Of a DNA stretch of 64,000 nucleotides, positions 8,821 through 17,444 are shown piece by piece (the first letter of the stretch is position 1; each line of letters opens with the position of its first letter). Both the position numbers and the translations under genes were made by a program. The notes under the pieces are model-generated. The model made no database searches. It was not told the DNA's origin and was given only the letters and a program-made list of their open reading frames with translations. This stretch comes from Pluralibacter sp. UBA7423 (GTDB lineage: Bacteria; Pseudomonadota; Gammaproteobacteria; Enterobacterales; Enterobacteriaceae): positions 103,092 through 167,091 of the forward strand of contig DKMD01000010.1 in the NCBI GenBank assembly GCA_002470465.1. Direction: 5' to 3'.

Positions 8821-10101
8821 ATGAACGCAACAACCCCGCGCAGCGCGCAAGTGAAAATGAGCACCTTTATTTTCCTCTACTTCTTCACCTGGTCCTCCAG
8901 CTTCGGGCTTTACGCCCTGTGGCTGAGCCAGAAGGTCGGACTCGATAGCATCACTATCGGCAGCGTCTTTGCCATCAACGGCGTGTTTGCGGTGATCATG
9001 AAGCCGGTTTACGGCTACATCATGGATAAAATCGGCATGAGCAAATGGCTACTCTATTTTGTCTGTGCCGTCTCTGCGCTGATGGCGCCATTCTTTATCT
9101 TTGTTTATCAGCCGCTGCTGCTGAGTCACACCACCATGGGCATCATTATTGGCGCGCTGTACCTGAGCCTCGGCTGGTATGCGGGCGTGGCGGCATCCGA
9201 ATCCTATGCCGATCGCTTCAGCCGCCTTTACGGCGTGGAGTTTGGCCGCGTGAGAATGTGGGGATCGCTCGGCTGGGCGCTGGCTGCCTCCGTTTCCGGG
9301 GTGCTGTTTAACCTCACGCCGCTGGCGAATTTCCTCGTCAGCAGCACCACCTCGGTACTGATGCTGCTGGTATTAATCAGCCTGAAAATTGGCGATGAGC
9401 AATTGCGCTCCAACAACGTGATTTCCGCCAATAAAATCGTCTTCAGCGACGTGGTTTTACTGCTGAAGAACCGCAAATTCTGGATGTTCAGCCTGTATGT
9501 GGCGGGCGTGGCGTGGATGATGTTTGTCGCCGAGCAGCAGTTCCCGCGCTACTTCGTCTCCTTCTTCGCCACTAAAGAGCAGGGGAACGCCTGGTACGGC
9601 TACCTCAGCATGATTCAGTCCGGCACCGAGTTCGTGATGATGATGTTCATTCCGGTGCTGGTGAACCATTACGGCGCGAAGAAAGGCCTGCTGCTGTGCG
9701 GCTGCGTAGTGGGAGCACGCCTGATCGCCTCCGGCCTGACGACCGATCCGGTGATGATCTCCATCATCAAACCGCTGTACGGTATGGAGATCGCGCTGCT
9801 GCTGATTTCGGTCTTCAAGTACATCGCCGAGCATTTCCATAAAAAGGTGAATGCAACCATGTACCTGCTGGGCTATCAGGCGATGATTTACGTCGGTTCT
9901 GTGGTCGTCGCGCCGCCCGCGGGCTATCTGTATGCGAAAATCGGCTTCGAGCATACTTACCTGATGATGGGCTGCTGTGCCCTGCTCTTCACTCTGATTT
10001 CCACCCTTACGCTTTCCCGCTGCCGCTCTGCCCGCGATCCTCATCCTGAGGACGAACAGACGCTGAATGCGGTATCCATTGCCCCTGCCAAAAGTCATTA
10101 A
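8821..10101 (+). CDS. Oligosaccharide:H+ symporter, MFS (LacY-like)
   Basis: A 426-residue 12-segment MFS protein of the oligosaccharide:H+ symporter group. It has the LacY-like FFTWSSSFGLYALWLSQ first helix, VYGYIMDKIG in the first cytoplasmic loop and FGRVRMWGSLGWALAAS around helix 5. The start follows GAGGAAAA. It lies between DUF2264 and GH88 with short spacers (16 and 9 bp) and presumably imports the oligosaccharide that they process. The GH88 partner suggests a disaccharide with an unsaturated uronic acid end, but this is inference. Confidence 0.85.
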   Translation: MNATTPRSAQVKMSTFIFLYFFTWSSSFGLYALWLSQKVGLDSITIGSVFAINGVFAVIMKPVYGYIMDKIGMSKWLLYFVCAVSALMAPFFIFVYQPLLLSHTTMGIIIGALYLSLGWYAGVAASESYADRFSRLYGVEFGRVRMWGSLGWALAASVSGVLFNLTPLANFLVSSTTSVLMLLVLISLKIGDEQLRSNNVISANKIVFSDVVLLLKNRKFWMFSLYVAGVAWMMFVAEQQFPRYFVSFFATKEQGNAWYGYLSMIQSGTEFVMMMFIPVLVNHYGAKKGLLLCGCVVGARLIASGLTTDPVMISIIKPLYGMEIALLLISVFKYIAEHFHKKVNATMYLLGYQAMIYVGSVVVAPPAGYLYAKIGFEHTYLMMGCCALLFTLISTLTLSRCRSARDPHPEDEQTLNAVSIAPAKSH

Positions 10102-10110
10102 GGAGACGTT

Positions 10111-11301
10111 ATGACCCGTTCCGTTGTTACCGAGCCGCTGCGCCCCGTCGAGCTGTATGCCATTGACCGCCAGGCGCTGCGGCAAAGTCTGGACGCTGCA
10201 TTAACGCGTATTACGAAGAAGCTGGATACCAACATTGCCAGGTTTGGCGACAGCTTCCCGGGGGAAGCCTGTGAAAAAGGCATCTGGCCCCGCACAAAGA
10301 ACGTAGAGTGGACCACCAGCTTCTGGACCGGACAGCTGTGGCTGGCGTGGGAGATGACCGGCGAGGTTCGTTTTCGCGAGGCAGCCGAACGCACTCTGCC
10401 CTCCTTCTACGAACGCATTGAAAAGCGCATTGATACGGCCACACACGATCTGGGCTTTCTTTATTCGCTCTCCTGCGTAGCCGCGTGGCGACTGACGGAT
10501 AACGACATCGCACGCCGGGCAGCGCTGAAGGCCGCCGATACGCTGATGGAGCGCTTTAACCCGACGGCAAAAATCATTCAGGCCTGGGGCGATCTCAACG
10601 ACCCGGAGCAGCAGGGCCGAATGATTATCGACTGCAACATGAACCTGCCGCTGCTCTACTGGGCGAGCGAGCAAACGGGTGACGCCCGCTACGCAGAAGC
10701 GGCAACGGCCCACGTGAAGCAGGCTGCACGCTACATCGTGCGTCCGGATGCTTCGACGTACCACACGTATTATATGGATGTCGTGACCGGCGAACCACGT
10801 TTCGGCAATACTCATCAGGGCTACAGCGATACCTCCTGCTGGTCGCGCGGTCAGGCATGGGGCATCTACGGCTTCCTGCTGAGCTACCTGCACACCGGCG
10901 ATGAAAGCATGGTTGAGCTTTCCCGCAGCCTCGCACACTACTTCCTCAACCGCCTGCCGGAAGACGAAGTTTGCCATTGGGATTTAGCCCTGCTCGGCAC
11001 CGACGCGGTGCGCGACAGCTCCGCCGCCGCCATTGCCGTCTGCGGGTTGCTGGAGCTGGTGAAAGCCCTGCCAACGCTGGATCCGCACCGGGCTCATTAT
11101 GAAGAGATGGCGCTGAAGATCGTAAAATCACTCACGGATAACTATCTGGCGCGTGAAGACGATGCCACTGAAGGACTGCTGAAGCACTCGGTGTACCATA
11201 TGGGCAGCGGAAAAGGCGTGGATCAGTGCTGTAGCTGGGGAGATTATTTCTATCTGGAAGCTTTAGTTCGATTGCGCCAGGTCTGGCCGCTGTATTGGTG
11301 A
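10111..11301 (+). CDS. GH88 unsaturated glucuronyl hydrolase family protein
   Basis: GH88 enzymes hydrate the double bond of 4,5-unsaturated uronic acids left by polysaccharide lyases and so release the sugar. The 396-residue sequence has HDLGF (D113) and MIIDCNMNLPLLYW (D174). These two aspartates are 61 residues apart, as are the catalytic D88 and D149 of Bacillus unsaturated glucuronyl hydrolase, and THQGYSDTSCWSRGQAW follows (234-250). No signal peptide is visible, so it acts on imported material. A good AAGGAGACGTT precedes the ATG. Last gene of the AraC-linked cluster, followed by a REP pair. Confidence 0.88.
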   Translation: MTRSVVTEPLRPVELYAIDRQALRQSLDAALTRITKKLDTNIARFGDSFPGEACEKGIWPRTKNVEWTTSFWTGQLWLAWEMTGEVRFREAAERTLPSFYERIEKRIDTATHDLGFLYSLSCVAAWRLTDNDIARRAALKAADTLMERFNPTAKIIQAWGDLNDPEQQGRMIIDCNMNLPLLYWASEQTGDARYAEAATAHVKQAARYIVRPDASTYHTYYMDVVTGEPRFGNTHQGYSDTSCWSRGQAWGIYGFLLSYLHTGDESMVELSRSLAHYFLNRLPEDEVCHWDLALLGTDAVRDSSAAAIAVCGLLELVKALPTLDPHRAHYEEMALKIVKSLTDNYLAREDDATEGLLKHSVYHMGSGKGVDQCCSWGDYFYLEALVRLRQVWPLYW

Positions 11302-11314
11302 TCCGGGGAGATAT

Positions 11315-11419
11315 TGCCGGGTGGAGGCTTACGCCTTACCCGGCCTACACCCTCTTTTACCTTGCTTAGCCAGGCCTACAAAAGAAACGTAGGCCGGGTT
11401 AGCACAGCGCCCCCCGGCG
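11315..11419. repeat. Pair of inverted REP elements (BIME)
   Basis: TGCCGGGTGGAGGCTTACGC...CCCGGCCTACA (11315-11348) is followed in inverse orientation by GTAGGCCGGGTTAGCACAGC...CCCCGGCG (11389-11419). This is a typical enterobacterial REP pair, here between the converging GH88 gene and yfcL. Confidence 0.85.
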
Positions 11420-11424
11420 CAACA

Positions 11425-11700
11425 TTAAATCTTCGCTTTCTGGAACAGCGTGTCCCACATGCCAAGCACCAGTGCCTGATCGCGCGGATTCAGCTCTCCG
11501 GCCTGAATGGCCTTTTCCAGGCTATGGGAGACTTGCTCATACACCGCCTGCGCAGAGTGATCGTCACCCGCTTCCAGCTCGGCAACGGCGAGCGTCAGGT
11601 GGCCGCGCAGGTAACCGCTGGCAAACAGCTCGTCGTCGCTGGCGTGCTCAACCATGTCATCAATTAACGCCAGAATGCGCGATTCAAATTCTGCGATCAT
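11425..11700 (-). CDS. yfcL: YfcL family protein
   Basis: A 91-residue conserved protein of unknown function, equal to E. coli YfcL in length and position. It is acidic and helical, with no signal peptide ([20 protein letters not shown]). GAGGAAAG precedes the start. It is the last gene of a minus-strand series mepA-yfcA-epmC-yfcL, 9 bp after epmC. Confidence 0.92.
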   Translation of the reverse strand: MIAEFESRILALIDDMVEHASDDELFASGYLRGHLTLAVAELEAGDDHSAQAVYEQVSHSLEKAIQAGELNPRDQALVLGMWDTLFQKAKI

Positions 11701-11709
11701 CTTCTTTCC

Positions 11710-12258
11710 TCAATTTAGATCTTCCGGCCAGGGGAAGTGGTCCGCCGTTAACGTCGGCGTTTGATAATAATTCTGTAAAGCTGCGATGAAGCGCGCCGGA
11801 CGTGCCGGGATCCCTTCCTTCAGATACGTCATTACCTGCGCATGCACCCGACGCTGGAACACGATGCGGTCGGGCTCAAAATCGCCTTCGAGGTTGTCGC
11901 AGCTGACGTTGAACGGGAAACCCGCCGCCGCGCAAAATAGCCAGTCGAACGCCTGCGGCTTCACTTCCACGTCTTCAAACTGGCTTTGCGTTTTGGCATC
12001 GCGCCCGTCCGGGCAGTACCAGTAACCAAAATCCACCAGCTTGCGGCGTTCGGCACCCGCGATGCACCAGTGCGAAATCTCATGCAGCGCGCTGGCATAA
12101 AAGCCGTGGGCAAAGACGATGCGGTTGTACGGCGCGTCATCATCTGCGGGAAGATAGATCGGTTCATCCTCGCCTGAAATCAGACGGGTATTAAAATCGT
12201 CAGCAAAGCAGCCGTTAAAAATGTCGATCAGCTGCTGAAAATGGTGTTCTTGTTGCAT
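11710..12258 (-). CDS. epmC: Elongation factor P hydroxylase
   Basis: EpmC hydroxylates the beta-lysylated lysine of EF-P, the last step of the EpmB-EpmA-EpmC modification. The sequence has the metal-site motif GFYASALHEISHWCIAG and the conserved FGYWYCPDGRD. I took the ATG at 12258 (MQQEHHFQQ), giving 182 residues as in E. coli, rather than an upstream in-frame start at 12276. The start codon shares its A with the stop of yfcA (TGATG), so translation is probably coupled. Confidence 0.94.
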   Translation of the reverse strand: MQQEHHFQQLIDIFNGCFADDFNTRLISGEDEPIYLPADDDAPYNRIVFAHGFYASALHEISHWCIAGAERRKLVDFGYWYCPDGRDAKTQSQFEDVEVKPQAFDWLFCAAAGFPFNVSCDNLEGDFEPDRIVFQRRVHAQVMTYLKEGIPARPARFIAALQNYYQTPTLTADHFPWPEDLN

Positions 12259-13067
12259 CAGTGAATTCCCAACCACTGGAGGATCTCCGCTCCGTGACTG
12301 TCATAGAGAAGTTTAGCGCTCATCACCGCCGAGACGATAACGATCATCGGCCGGATCAGCTGCTGTCCTTTGCTGAGCACCAGTCGCGATCCCATTCGCG
12401 CACCTAAAAATTGCCCGGCCATCATCACAAAACCGGTTCCCCAAATGACCTTGCCACCAAGGATAAACAGCAGCAGACCGCCAACGTTGGAGGTTGCGTT
12501 CAGTACCTTGGCGTGCGCGGTGGATTTGGCGAGATTAAACCCGGCGAGCGTGACAAACGCCAGCGCATAAAACGATCCGGCACCGGGGCCGAAGAAGCCA
12601 TCGTAAAAGCCGACACACCCTCCGGTAACCAGCGCGAACGGCAGGCCATGCAGACGACGCTGGCGGTCTTCTTCACCCAGCTTTGGCATCAGCAGAAAAT
12701 AGAGACCAATACCGATAATCAGCAGCGGCAGGATTTGGCGCAGGACGTCCGACTGAACGTGCTGCACCAGCAGCGCACCGCTCATTGAGCCGATAAAGGT
12801 CATCAGAATATTGAGCTTCTGATCGGCCAGATTGACCACCTTACGGCGAATAAAATAGAGCGAGGACGACAGCGATCCGCCGCAGGCCTGTAGCTTATTG
12901 GTTGCCAGCGCGTTAGCGGGCGACATGCCCACCGCCAGCAGCGCCGGGATGGTCAGCAGACCGCCGCCGCCCGCCAGGGCGTCAATAAACCCGGCCAGCA
13001 GCGCAATAAAAAACAGGGCCGCCAGAAGCAGCGGCGACACCATAAAGAAATCGCTAAAAAATTCCAT
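12258..13067 (-). CDS. yfcA: TSUP-family membrane permease YfcA
   Basis: A 269-residue integral membrane protein of the TauE/SafE (TSUP) family, with glycine-rich hydrophobic repeats such as AGFIDALAGGGGLLTIPALL (20 residues) and VGFYDGFFGPGAGSF. Members export or import sulfur-containing or other organic anions; the substrate of YfcA is not known. Its start overlaps the mepA stop and its stop overlaps the epmC start, both as TGATG. Confidence 0.93.
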   Translation of the reverse strand: MEFFSDFFMVSPLLLAALFFIALLAGFIDALAGGGGLLTIPALLAVGMSPANALATNKLQACGGSLSSSLYFIRRKVVNLADQKLNILMTFIGSMSGALLVQHVQSDVLRQILPLLIIGIGLYFLLMPKLGEEDRQRRLHGLPFALVTGGCVGFYDGFFGPGAGSFYALAFVTLAGFNLAKSTAHAKVLNATSNVGGLLLFILGGKVIWGTGFVMMAGQFLGARMGSRLVLSKGQQLIRPMIVIVSAVMSAKLLYDSHGAEILQWLGIH

Positions 13068-13891
13068 CAGAGAACGTGTTCATCCAGTAGCGCCTGACAG
13101 GAAGGCGGCAACGGCGGCGGCGTCTTCTTCTCAGGTTTGGTTGACCCAGGCTTAGGCGGCTCGAACCAGCTTTGCAGTTCGGCACCGCAGCCGTCACCTG
13201 CCGGAGGTGGTGCCTGCTCCTGACACTCCAGGCTTCCCGCCGGGCAGCGCAGACGCACGTGCATGTGCGCACGGTGCTGGAACCACGGACGCACCTTACG
13301 CAGCCAGTCGCGATCCGTGCCCGCATCGAGGCAAAGCTGCTGCTTGATAGCCGGGTTCACGAAAATGCGTGTTACGGAATCATCTTTCGCTGCGAGCTTG
13401 ATCAGGCTGCTGATTTGCGGCGACCAAAGTGACGGCACCACGCGTTTGCCATCTGCTGACACTAAATCCAGCGCCTGTGGCTTTAACAACTGTGAAGACG
13501 TCCAGCGCGTTTGCGGCAGCTGGAGGAAAATGTCGACGTCCAGACCTGACTGGTGGCTGGCGTGACCACCGTTAAAGCGCCCACCTGCCGGCATGCCCAT
13601 ATCGCCAATCAGCAACGTGCCCATACCTGCGTTGTGAACCTGACGGCTCAGACGCTGAATGAACTGGATAAGATCCGGATGACCAAAGTAGCGGCGCTGA
13701 TCGGTGCGCATCACCTGATAGTTATCAGACTGAAGCGGCAGCGGATTCGCGCCGACGATGCAGCCGTTGGCGAATGCGCCAATCGACTGCGCCGTACCGG
13801 GAATCGGCTCTTTGATCTTCTGCCACGGCGTGGCGGCGAAAGAGGCGCTACTGGCAAGCAGCGCCAGCAACGCGATAACGGTTTTTTTCAT
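13067..13891 (-). CDS. mepA: Penicillin-insensitive murein endopeptidase
   Basis: MepA is a periplasmic zinc LAS-type endopeptidase that cleaves D-Ala-meso-DAP crosslinks in peptidoglycan. It has a signal peptide ([19 protein letters not shown], then ATPWQ) and the zinc-ligand motifs [14 protein letters not shown] and HRAHMHVRL. Length is 274 residues, as in E. coli. The proline-rich C-terminal part (PPPLPPSC) with paired cysteines is normal for the family. First gene of the mepA-yfcA-epmC-yfcL string, 24 bp downstream of aroC. Confidence 0.96.
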   Translation of the reverse strand: MKKTVIALLALLASSASFAATPWQKIKEPIPGTAQSIGAFANGCIVGANPLPLQSDNYQVMRTDQRRYFGHPDLIQFIQRLSRQVHNAGMGTLLIGDMGMPAGGRFNGGHASHQSGLDVDIFLQLPQTRWTSSQLLKPQALDLVSADGKRVVPSLWSPQISSLIKLAAKDDSVTRIFVNPAIKQQLCLDAGTDRDWLRKVRPWFQHRAHMHVRLRCPAGSLECQEQAPPPAGDGCGAELQSWFEPPKPGSTKPEKKTPPPLPPSCQALLDEHVL

Positions 13892-13915
13892 TTTCCCGCA
13901 TATCTCTGGAGTGTA

Positions 13916-15001
13916 TTACCAGCGAGGAAGCGTGGTGGTCACATCCGCATTCTGCGCACGCTGGCGCAGCAGATGGTCCATCAGCACGATCGCCAGCATC
14001 GCTTCGGCGATCGGCACCGCCCGGATCCCTACGCAGGGATCGTGACGACCTTTGGTGATCATTTCGACTTCTTCACCGGCGCGGTTAATGGTCTTGCCCG
14101 GCACGGTAATACTCGATGTGGGTTTCAGCGCCATGTGGGCGATGATTTGCTGCCCGCTGCTGATGCCGCCAAGCACACCACCGGCATGGTTGCTCTGGAA
14201 ACCGGCTTTGGTGATTTCATCACGGTTTTCGCTGCCGCGCAGGCTGACAACGCCGAAGCCATCACCAATTTCCACGCCTTTCACCGCATTGATGCTCATC
14301 AGCGCGTGGGCGATGTCTGCATCGAGGCGGTCGAATACCGGCTCGCCGAGGCCTGGCGGTACGCCATCAGCCACAACGGTAATTTTCGCGCCAATCGAAT
14401 CGCCTTCTTTCTTCAGGCCACGCATCAGTTCGTCAAGCGCTTCGATTTTATCGGGATCCGGACAGAAGAACGGGTTCTGCTCGACCTGACTCCAGTCTTT
14501 GATTTCCAACGGAATATCGCCCATCTGGGTCATACAGCCGCGAATAACGATACCGAACTTCTCGGCCAGGTATTTCTTGGCAATGGCACCTGCCGCCACG
14601 CGCATCGCGGTTTCGCGGGCAGATGAACGCCCACCGCCGCGGTAGTCGCGCAGGCCATATTTTTGTTCGTAGGTATAGTCGGCGTGGCCCGGACGGAAAA
14701 CGTCTTTGATAGCGCTGTAGTCCTGAGAGCGCTGATCGGTGTTCTCAATCAACAGGCCGATGCTGGTACCGGTCGTGACGCCTTCAAATACGCCCGAAAG
14801 AATTTTCACCTGATCCGGCTCGCGGCGCTGCGTGGTGTAGCGCGAGGTCCCCGGGCGACGACGGTCGAGGTCGTGCTGGAGATCGGCTTCCGTCAGGGGA
14901 ATTCCCGGCGGCACGCCGTCCACGATGCAGCCGAGGGCCACACCGTGGGATTCGCCGAAGGTGGTTACGCGAAAGAGTTGTCCAATTGTGTTTCCTGCCA
15001 T
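13916..15001 (-). CDS. aroC: Chorismate synthase
   Basis: AroC converts 5-enolpyruvylshikimate-3-phosphate to chorismate using reduced FMN, the last common step of aromatic biosynthesis. The sequence starts [20 protein letters not shown], a family signature, and has [17 protein letters not shown] and [16 protein letters not shown]. The ATG at 15001 gives 361 residues, the E. coli length; a GTG one codon upstream is less likely. It follows prmB by 21 bp and is probably cotranscribed with it. Confidence 0.97.
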   Translation of the reverse strand: MAGNTIGQLFRVTTFGESHGVALGCIVDGVPPGIPLTEADLQHDLDRRRPGTSRYTTQRREPDQVKILSGVFEGVTTGTSIGLLIENTDQRSQDYSAIKDVFRPGHADYTYEQKYGLRDYRGGGRSSARETAMRVAAGAIAKKYLAEKFGIVIRGCMTQMGDIPLEIKDWSQVEQNPFFCPDPDKIEALDELMRGLKKEGDSIGAKITVVADGVPPGLGEPVFDRLDADIAHALMSINAVKGVEIGDGFGVVSLRGSENRDEITKAGFQSNHAGGVLGGISSGQQIIAHMALKPTSSITVPGKTINRAGEEVEMITKGRHDPCVGIRAVPIAEAMLAIVLMDHLLRQRAQNADVTTTLPRW

Positions 15002-15022
15002 CACGGCTCCATCGAATTGTAA

Positions 15023-15955
15023 TTAATCTTTATAGATGCTGAAGTGTTCGCGGGCAGCCAGGAGCTGCGCTTTGGTGAGCATAAAGACGCCGTCACCGCC
15101 GTTGTCGAACTCAAGCCAGGTGAACGGCACGTCAGGATACTGCTCCATCAGATGTACCATGCTGTTACCGACTTCACAAATCAGAATGCCGTCGTCGCTC
15201 AGGTAGTCCGGGGCGTTACCGAGAATGCGGCGCGTCAGCTTCAGCCCATCGGAGCCGGAGGCAAGCCCAAGTTCCGGCTCATGACGATATTCGTTTGGCA
15301 GGTCGGCCATGTCTTCGGCATCGACGTACGGTGGGTTGGTCACGATCAGGTCGTACTGCACTTTTGGCAGGTCGCGGAAGAGGTCGGAACGAATCGGCGT
15401 GACGTGATGAATCAGCCCATGCTCTTCGATATTGTGCTCGGCCACGGCCAGCGCATCCGGGGAGATATCTACCCCATCCACTTCTGCTTCAGGGAAAGCG
15501 TAGGCGCATGCAATTGCGATACAGCCGCTACCGGTGCACATATCCAGAATATGCTCTGGCTGACGGGCAATCAGGCCCGCGAAGCGGTTGTTAATCAGTT
15601 CGCCAATTGGCGAACGTGGCACCAGCACGCGCTCATCCACGAAAAATTCGTGACCGCAGAACCAGGCTTTGTTGGTCAGATAGGCGACCGGAATGCGCTC
15701 GTTCACGCGGCGGATCACGCGTTCAACGATACGATGCTTTTCGCTGGAGGTCAGACGCGCGGTGCGCATGTCTTCCGGAATATCCAGCGGCAGATAAAGC
15801 GACGGCAGTACAAGCTGGACGGCCTCATCCCACGGATTATCCGTACCGTGACCGTACCAGATGCCCGCCGCGCTGAAACGGCTGACGGACCAGCGCAACA
15901 TATCCTGAATGGTATGCAGCTCATTGACTGCTTCATCGACAAAAATCTTATCCAC
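15023..15955 (-). CDS. prmB: Ribosomal protein uL3 glutamine methyltransferase
   Basis: PrmB methylates Gln150 of ribosomal protein L3 (uL3) with S-adenosylmethionine. Visible motifs are [14 protein letters not shown] for SAM binding and the substrate-glutamine motif NPPY in [13 protein letters not shown] took the GTG at 15955 ([13 protein letters not shown]), which has a strong GGAGGGGAAA before it and gives 310 residues as in E. coli; the open frame extends 23 codons further upstream. Confidence 0.95.
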   Translation of the reverse strand: MDKIFVDEAVNELHTIQDMLRWSVSRFSAAGIWYGHGTDNPWDEAVQLVLPSLYLPLDIPEDMRTARLTSSEKHRIVERVIRRVNERIPVAYLTNKAWFCGHEFFVDERVLVPRSPIGELINNRFAGLIARQPEHILDMCTGSGCIAIACAYAFPEAEVDGVDISPDALAVAEHNIEEHGLIHHVTPIRSDLFRDLPKVQYDLIVTNPPYVDAEDMADLPNEYRHEPELGLASGSDGLKLTRRILGNAPDYLSDDGILICEVGNSMVHLMEQYPDVPFTWLEFDNGGDGVFMLTKAQLLAAREHFSIYKD

Positions 15956-16118
15956 TTTCCCCTCCAGGGCATGACGCGTAAATTCGGCGGCTAGTTTGCC
16001 ACGAAGACGCCGATAAATCAGCATTCTTGCATCGCAGGCCAGGGGAAATATGCGTTTTCGCTGCCCGTAAGCGCAGAGAGTCGGGTAAACTGTCGCAAAG
16101 CGAAAATGAGAAGAGACG

Positions 16119-16670
16119 ATGAAGAAGAAAACCTCACTCAGCGAAGAGGATCAGACGCTGTTCCGCCAGCTGATGACAGGCACCCGCCAGATCGAGCAGG
16201 ACACCATAGTCCATCGCCCAACGCGTAAAAAAATTAACGAAGTGCCGGTCAAGCGTCTGCTTCAGGAACAGGCCGATAACAGCCACTATTTTTCAGATGA
16301 ATTTCAGCCGCTGCTGAATACCGAAGGCGCGATGAAATACGTACGCGCCGACGTCAGCCATTTTGAGGCGAAAAAGCTACGCCGTGGTGATTACTCCCCG
16401 GAGCTTTTTCTCGATTTGCACGGCCTGACCCAAATGCAGGCTAAGCAGGAACTGGGCGCGCTGATTGCCGCCTGCCGTCGTGAACATGTGTTTTGTGCCT
16501 GCGTCATGCACGGCCACGGAAAGCACATTCTTAAGCAGCAGACGCCATTGTGGCTGGCGCAGCACCCACACGTAATGGCGTTTCATCAGGCACCAAAAGA
16601 GTACGGCGGAGATGCCGCATTGCTGGTGTTGATAGAAGTGGAAGAGTGGCAGCTGCCAGAGTTGCCCTGA
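16119..16670 (+). CDS. smrB: Ribosome rescue endonuclease SmrB
   Basis: SmrB cleaves mRNA at collided ribosomes and starts their rescue. The 183-residue protein has the N-terminal ribosome-binding extension and a C-terminal Smr domain with the [10 protein letters not shown] motif and the HGHGKHILK motif (the latter around residues 129-137). It matches E. coli SmrB in length and is transcribed divergently from prmB. A strong hairpin terminator follows the stop. Confidence 0.96.
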   Translation: MKKKTSLSEEDQTLFRQLMTGTRQIEQDTIVHRPTRKKINEVPVKRLLQEQADNSHYFSDEFQPLLNTEGAMKYVRADVSHFEAKKLRRGDYSPELFLDLHGLTQMQAKQELGALIAACRREHVFCACVMHGHGKHILKQQTPLWLAQHPHVMAFHQAPKEYGGDAALLVLIEVEEWQLPELP

Positions 16671-16673
16671 CAA

Positions 16674-16699
16674 AAAGGCGGGAGCATTTCCCCGCCTTT
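16674..16699 (+). terminator. smrB terminator
   Basis: AAAGGCGGG and CCCGCCTTT form a 9-bp stem starting 3 bp after the smrB stop, followed by a moderately T-rich stretch. Confidence 0.8.
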
Positions 16700-16753
16700 C
16701 GTATTTTGATACTGAAGTGCCCGTCACTACGTTTGCCGGGCCTGCAATATATC

Positions 16754-17239
16754 TCACATAGCTTTCGCCATTTTCAGATTGCAGGGGCTCATTTGCCAGT
16801 TGAACTGACCTTGCCCGCTGGCATCCAGCGTGACGTTGGCAATCGCGGATGTGGAGAACATCGGCGGCGCTTCGCCCGGGCAGAGTTCGGAGACCAGGTA
16901 ACCGACCAGCGGCAGGTGAGAAACCACCAGCGCAGAGGCCACACCTTCATTCGCCAGCGCCTGCAAATACGCGCTGACCAGGCCCACATCGCCGCAAGGC
17001 GTGAGTTCCGGCAGGACATCGATCTCTTTTGGCAGGTTCATGCACTCCCCCACCACGTTCAGCGTTTGTTCGGCTCGTAAGAACGGGCTGACCAGAACGC
17101 GCTCAATATCCACTTTTTGACCTTTCAGCCAGGTTGCCATTTGACGGGATTCATCGCACCCACAGGTGGTGAGGGGACGAACCGAATCGCTGGCTGCATC
17201 CAGGGCAGCGTCGCCGTGACGCATGATAAAAACTTGCAT
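16754..17239 (-). CDS. sixA: Phosphohistidine phosphatase SixA
   Basis: SixA removes phosphate from histidine-containing phosphotransfer modules such as ArcB HPt and NPr. The 161-residue protein starts MQVFIMRHGDAA, with the RHG catalytic motif and nucleophilic His8, and has SPFLRAEQT and VVSHLPLVGYL typical of the histidine phosphatase superfamily. Length and position agree with E. coli. It is a single gene between smrB and fadJ. Confidence 0.95.
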   Translation of the reverse strand: MQVFIMRHGDAALDAASDSVRPLTTCGCDESRQMATWLKGQKVDIERVLVSPFLRAEQTLNVVGECMNLPKEIDVLPELTPCGDVGLVSAYLQALANEGVASALVVSHLPLVGYLVSELCPGEAPPMFSTSAIANVTLDASGQGQFNWQMSPCNLKMAKAM

Positions 17240-17444
17240 ATTGCACCGCTTTTGTTAACCAGAAGCACCGAAGTAAAACATACGTCAAAACACGCTGTTT
17301 ACCCGATGGCCGGGCATTGTGCCTGATCCATTCGATGAATGAAACGCTGTTTTTTACCTCAATGGCGTAAGTATAGTCAATCTTTGTTTACAAAATAGCC
17401 ACTCAGCAGCATAATCCATCGTCAGGATTTACCTTTATTTGACC

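Noticed and set aside
13553..14626. A 357-codon plus-strand frame across mepA and aroC
   Set aside because: It is fully antisense to two well-conserved genes and its product shows only mirror-like low-complexity sequence without family features.
15044..15994. A 316-codon plus-strand frame opposite prmB
   Set aside because: Shadow of prmB, for which all catalytic motifs are present on the other strand.
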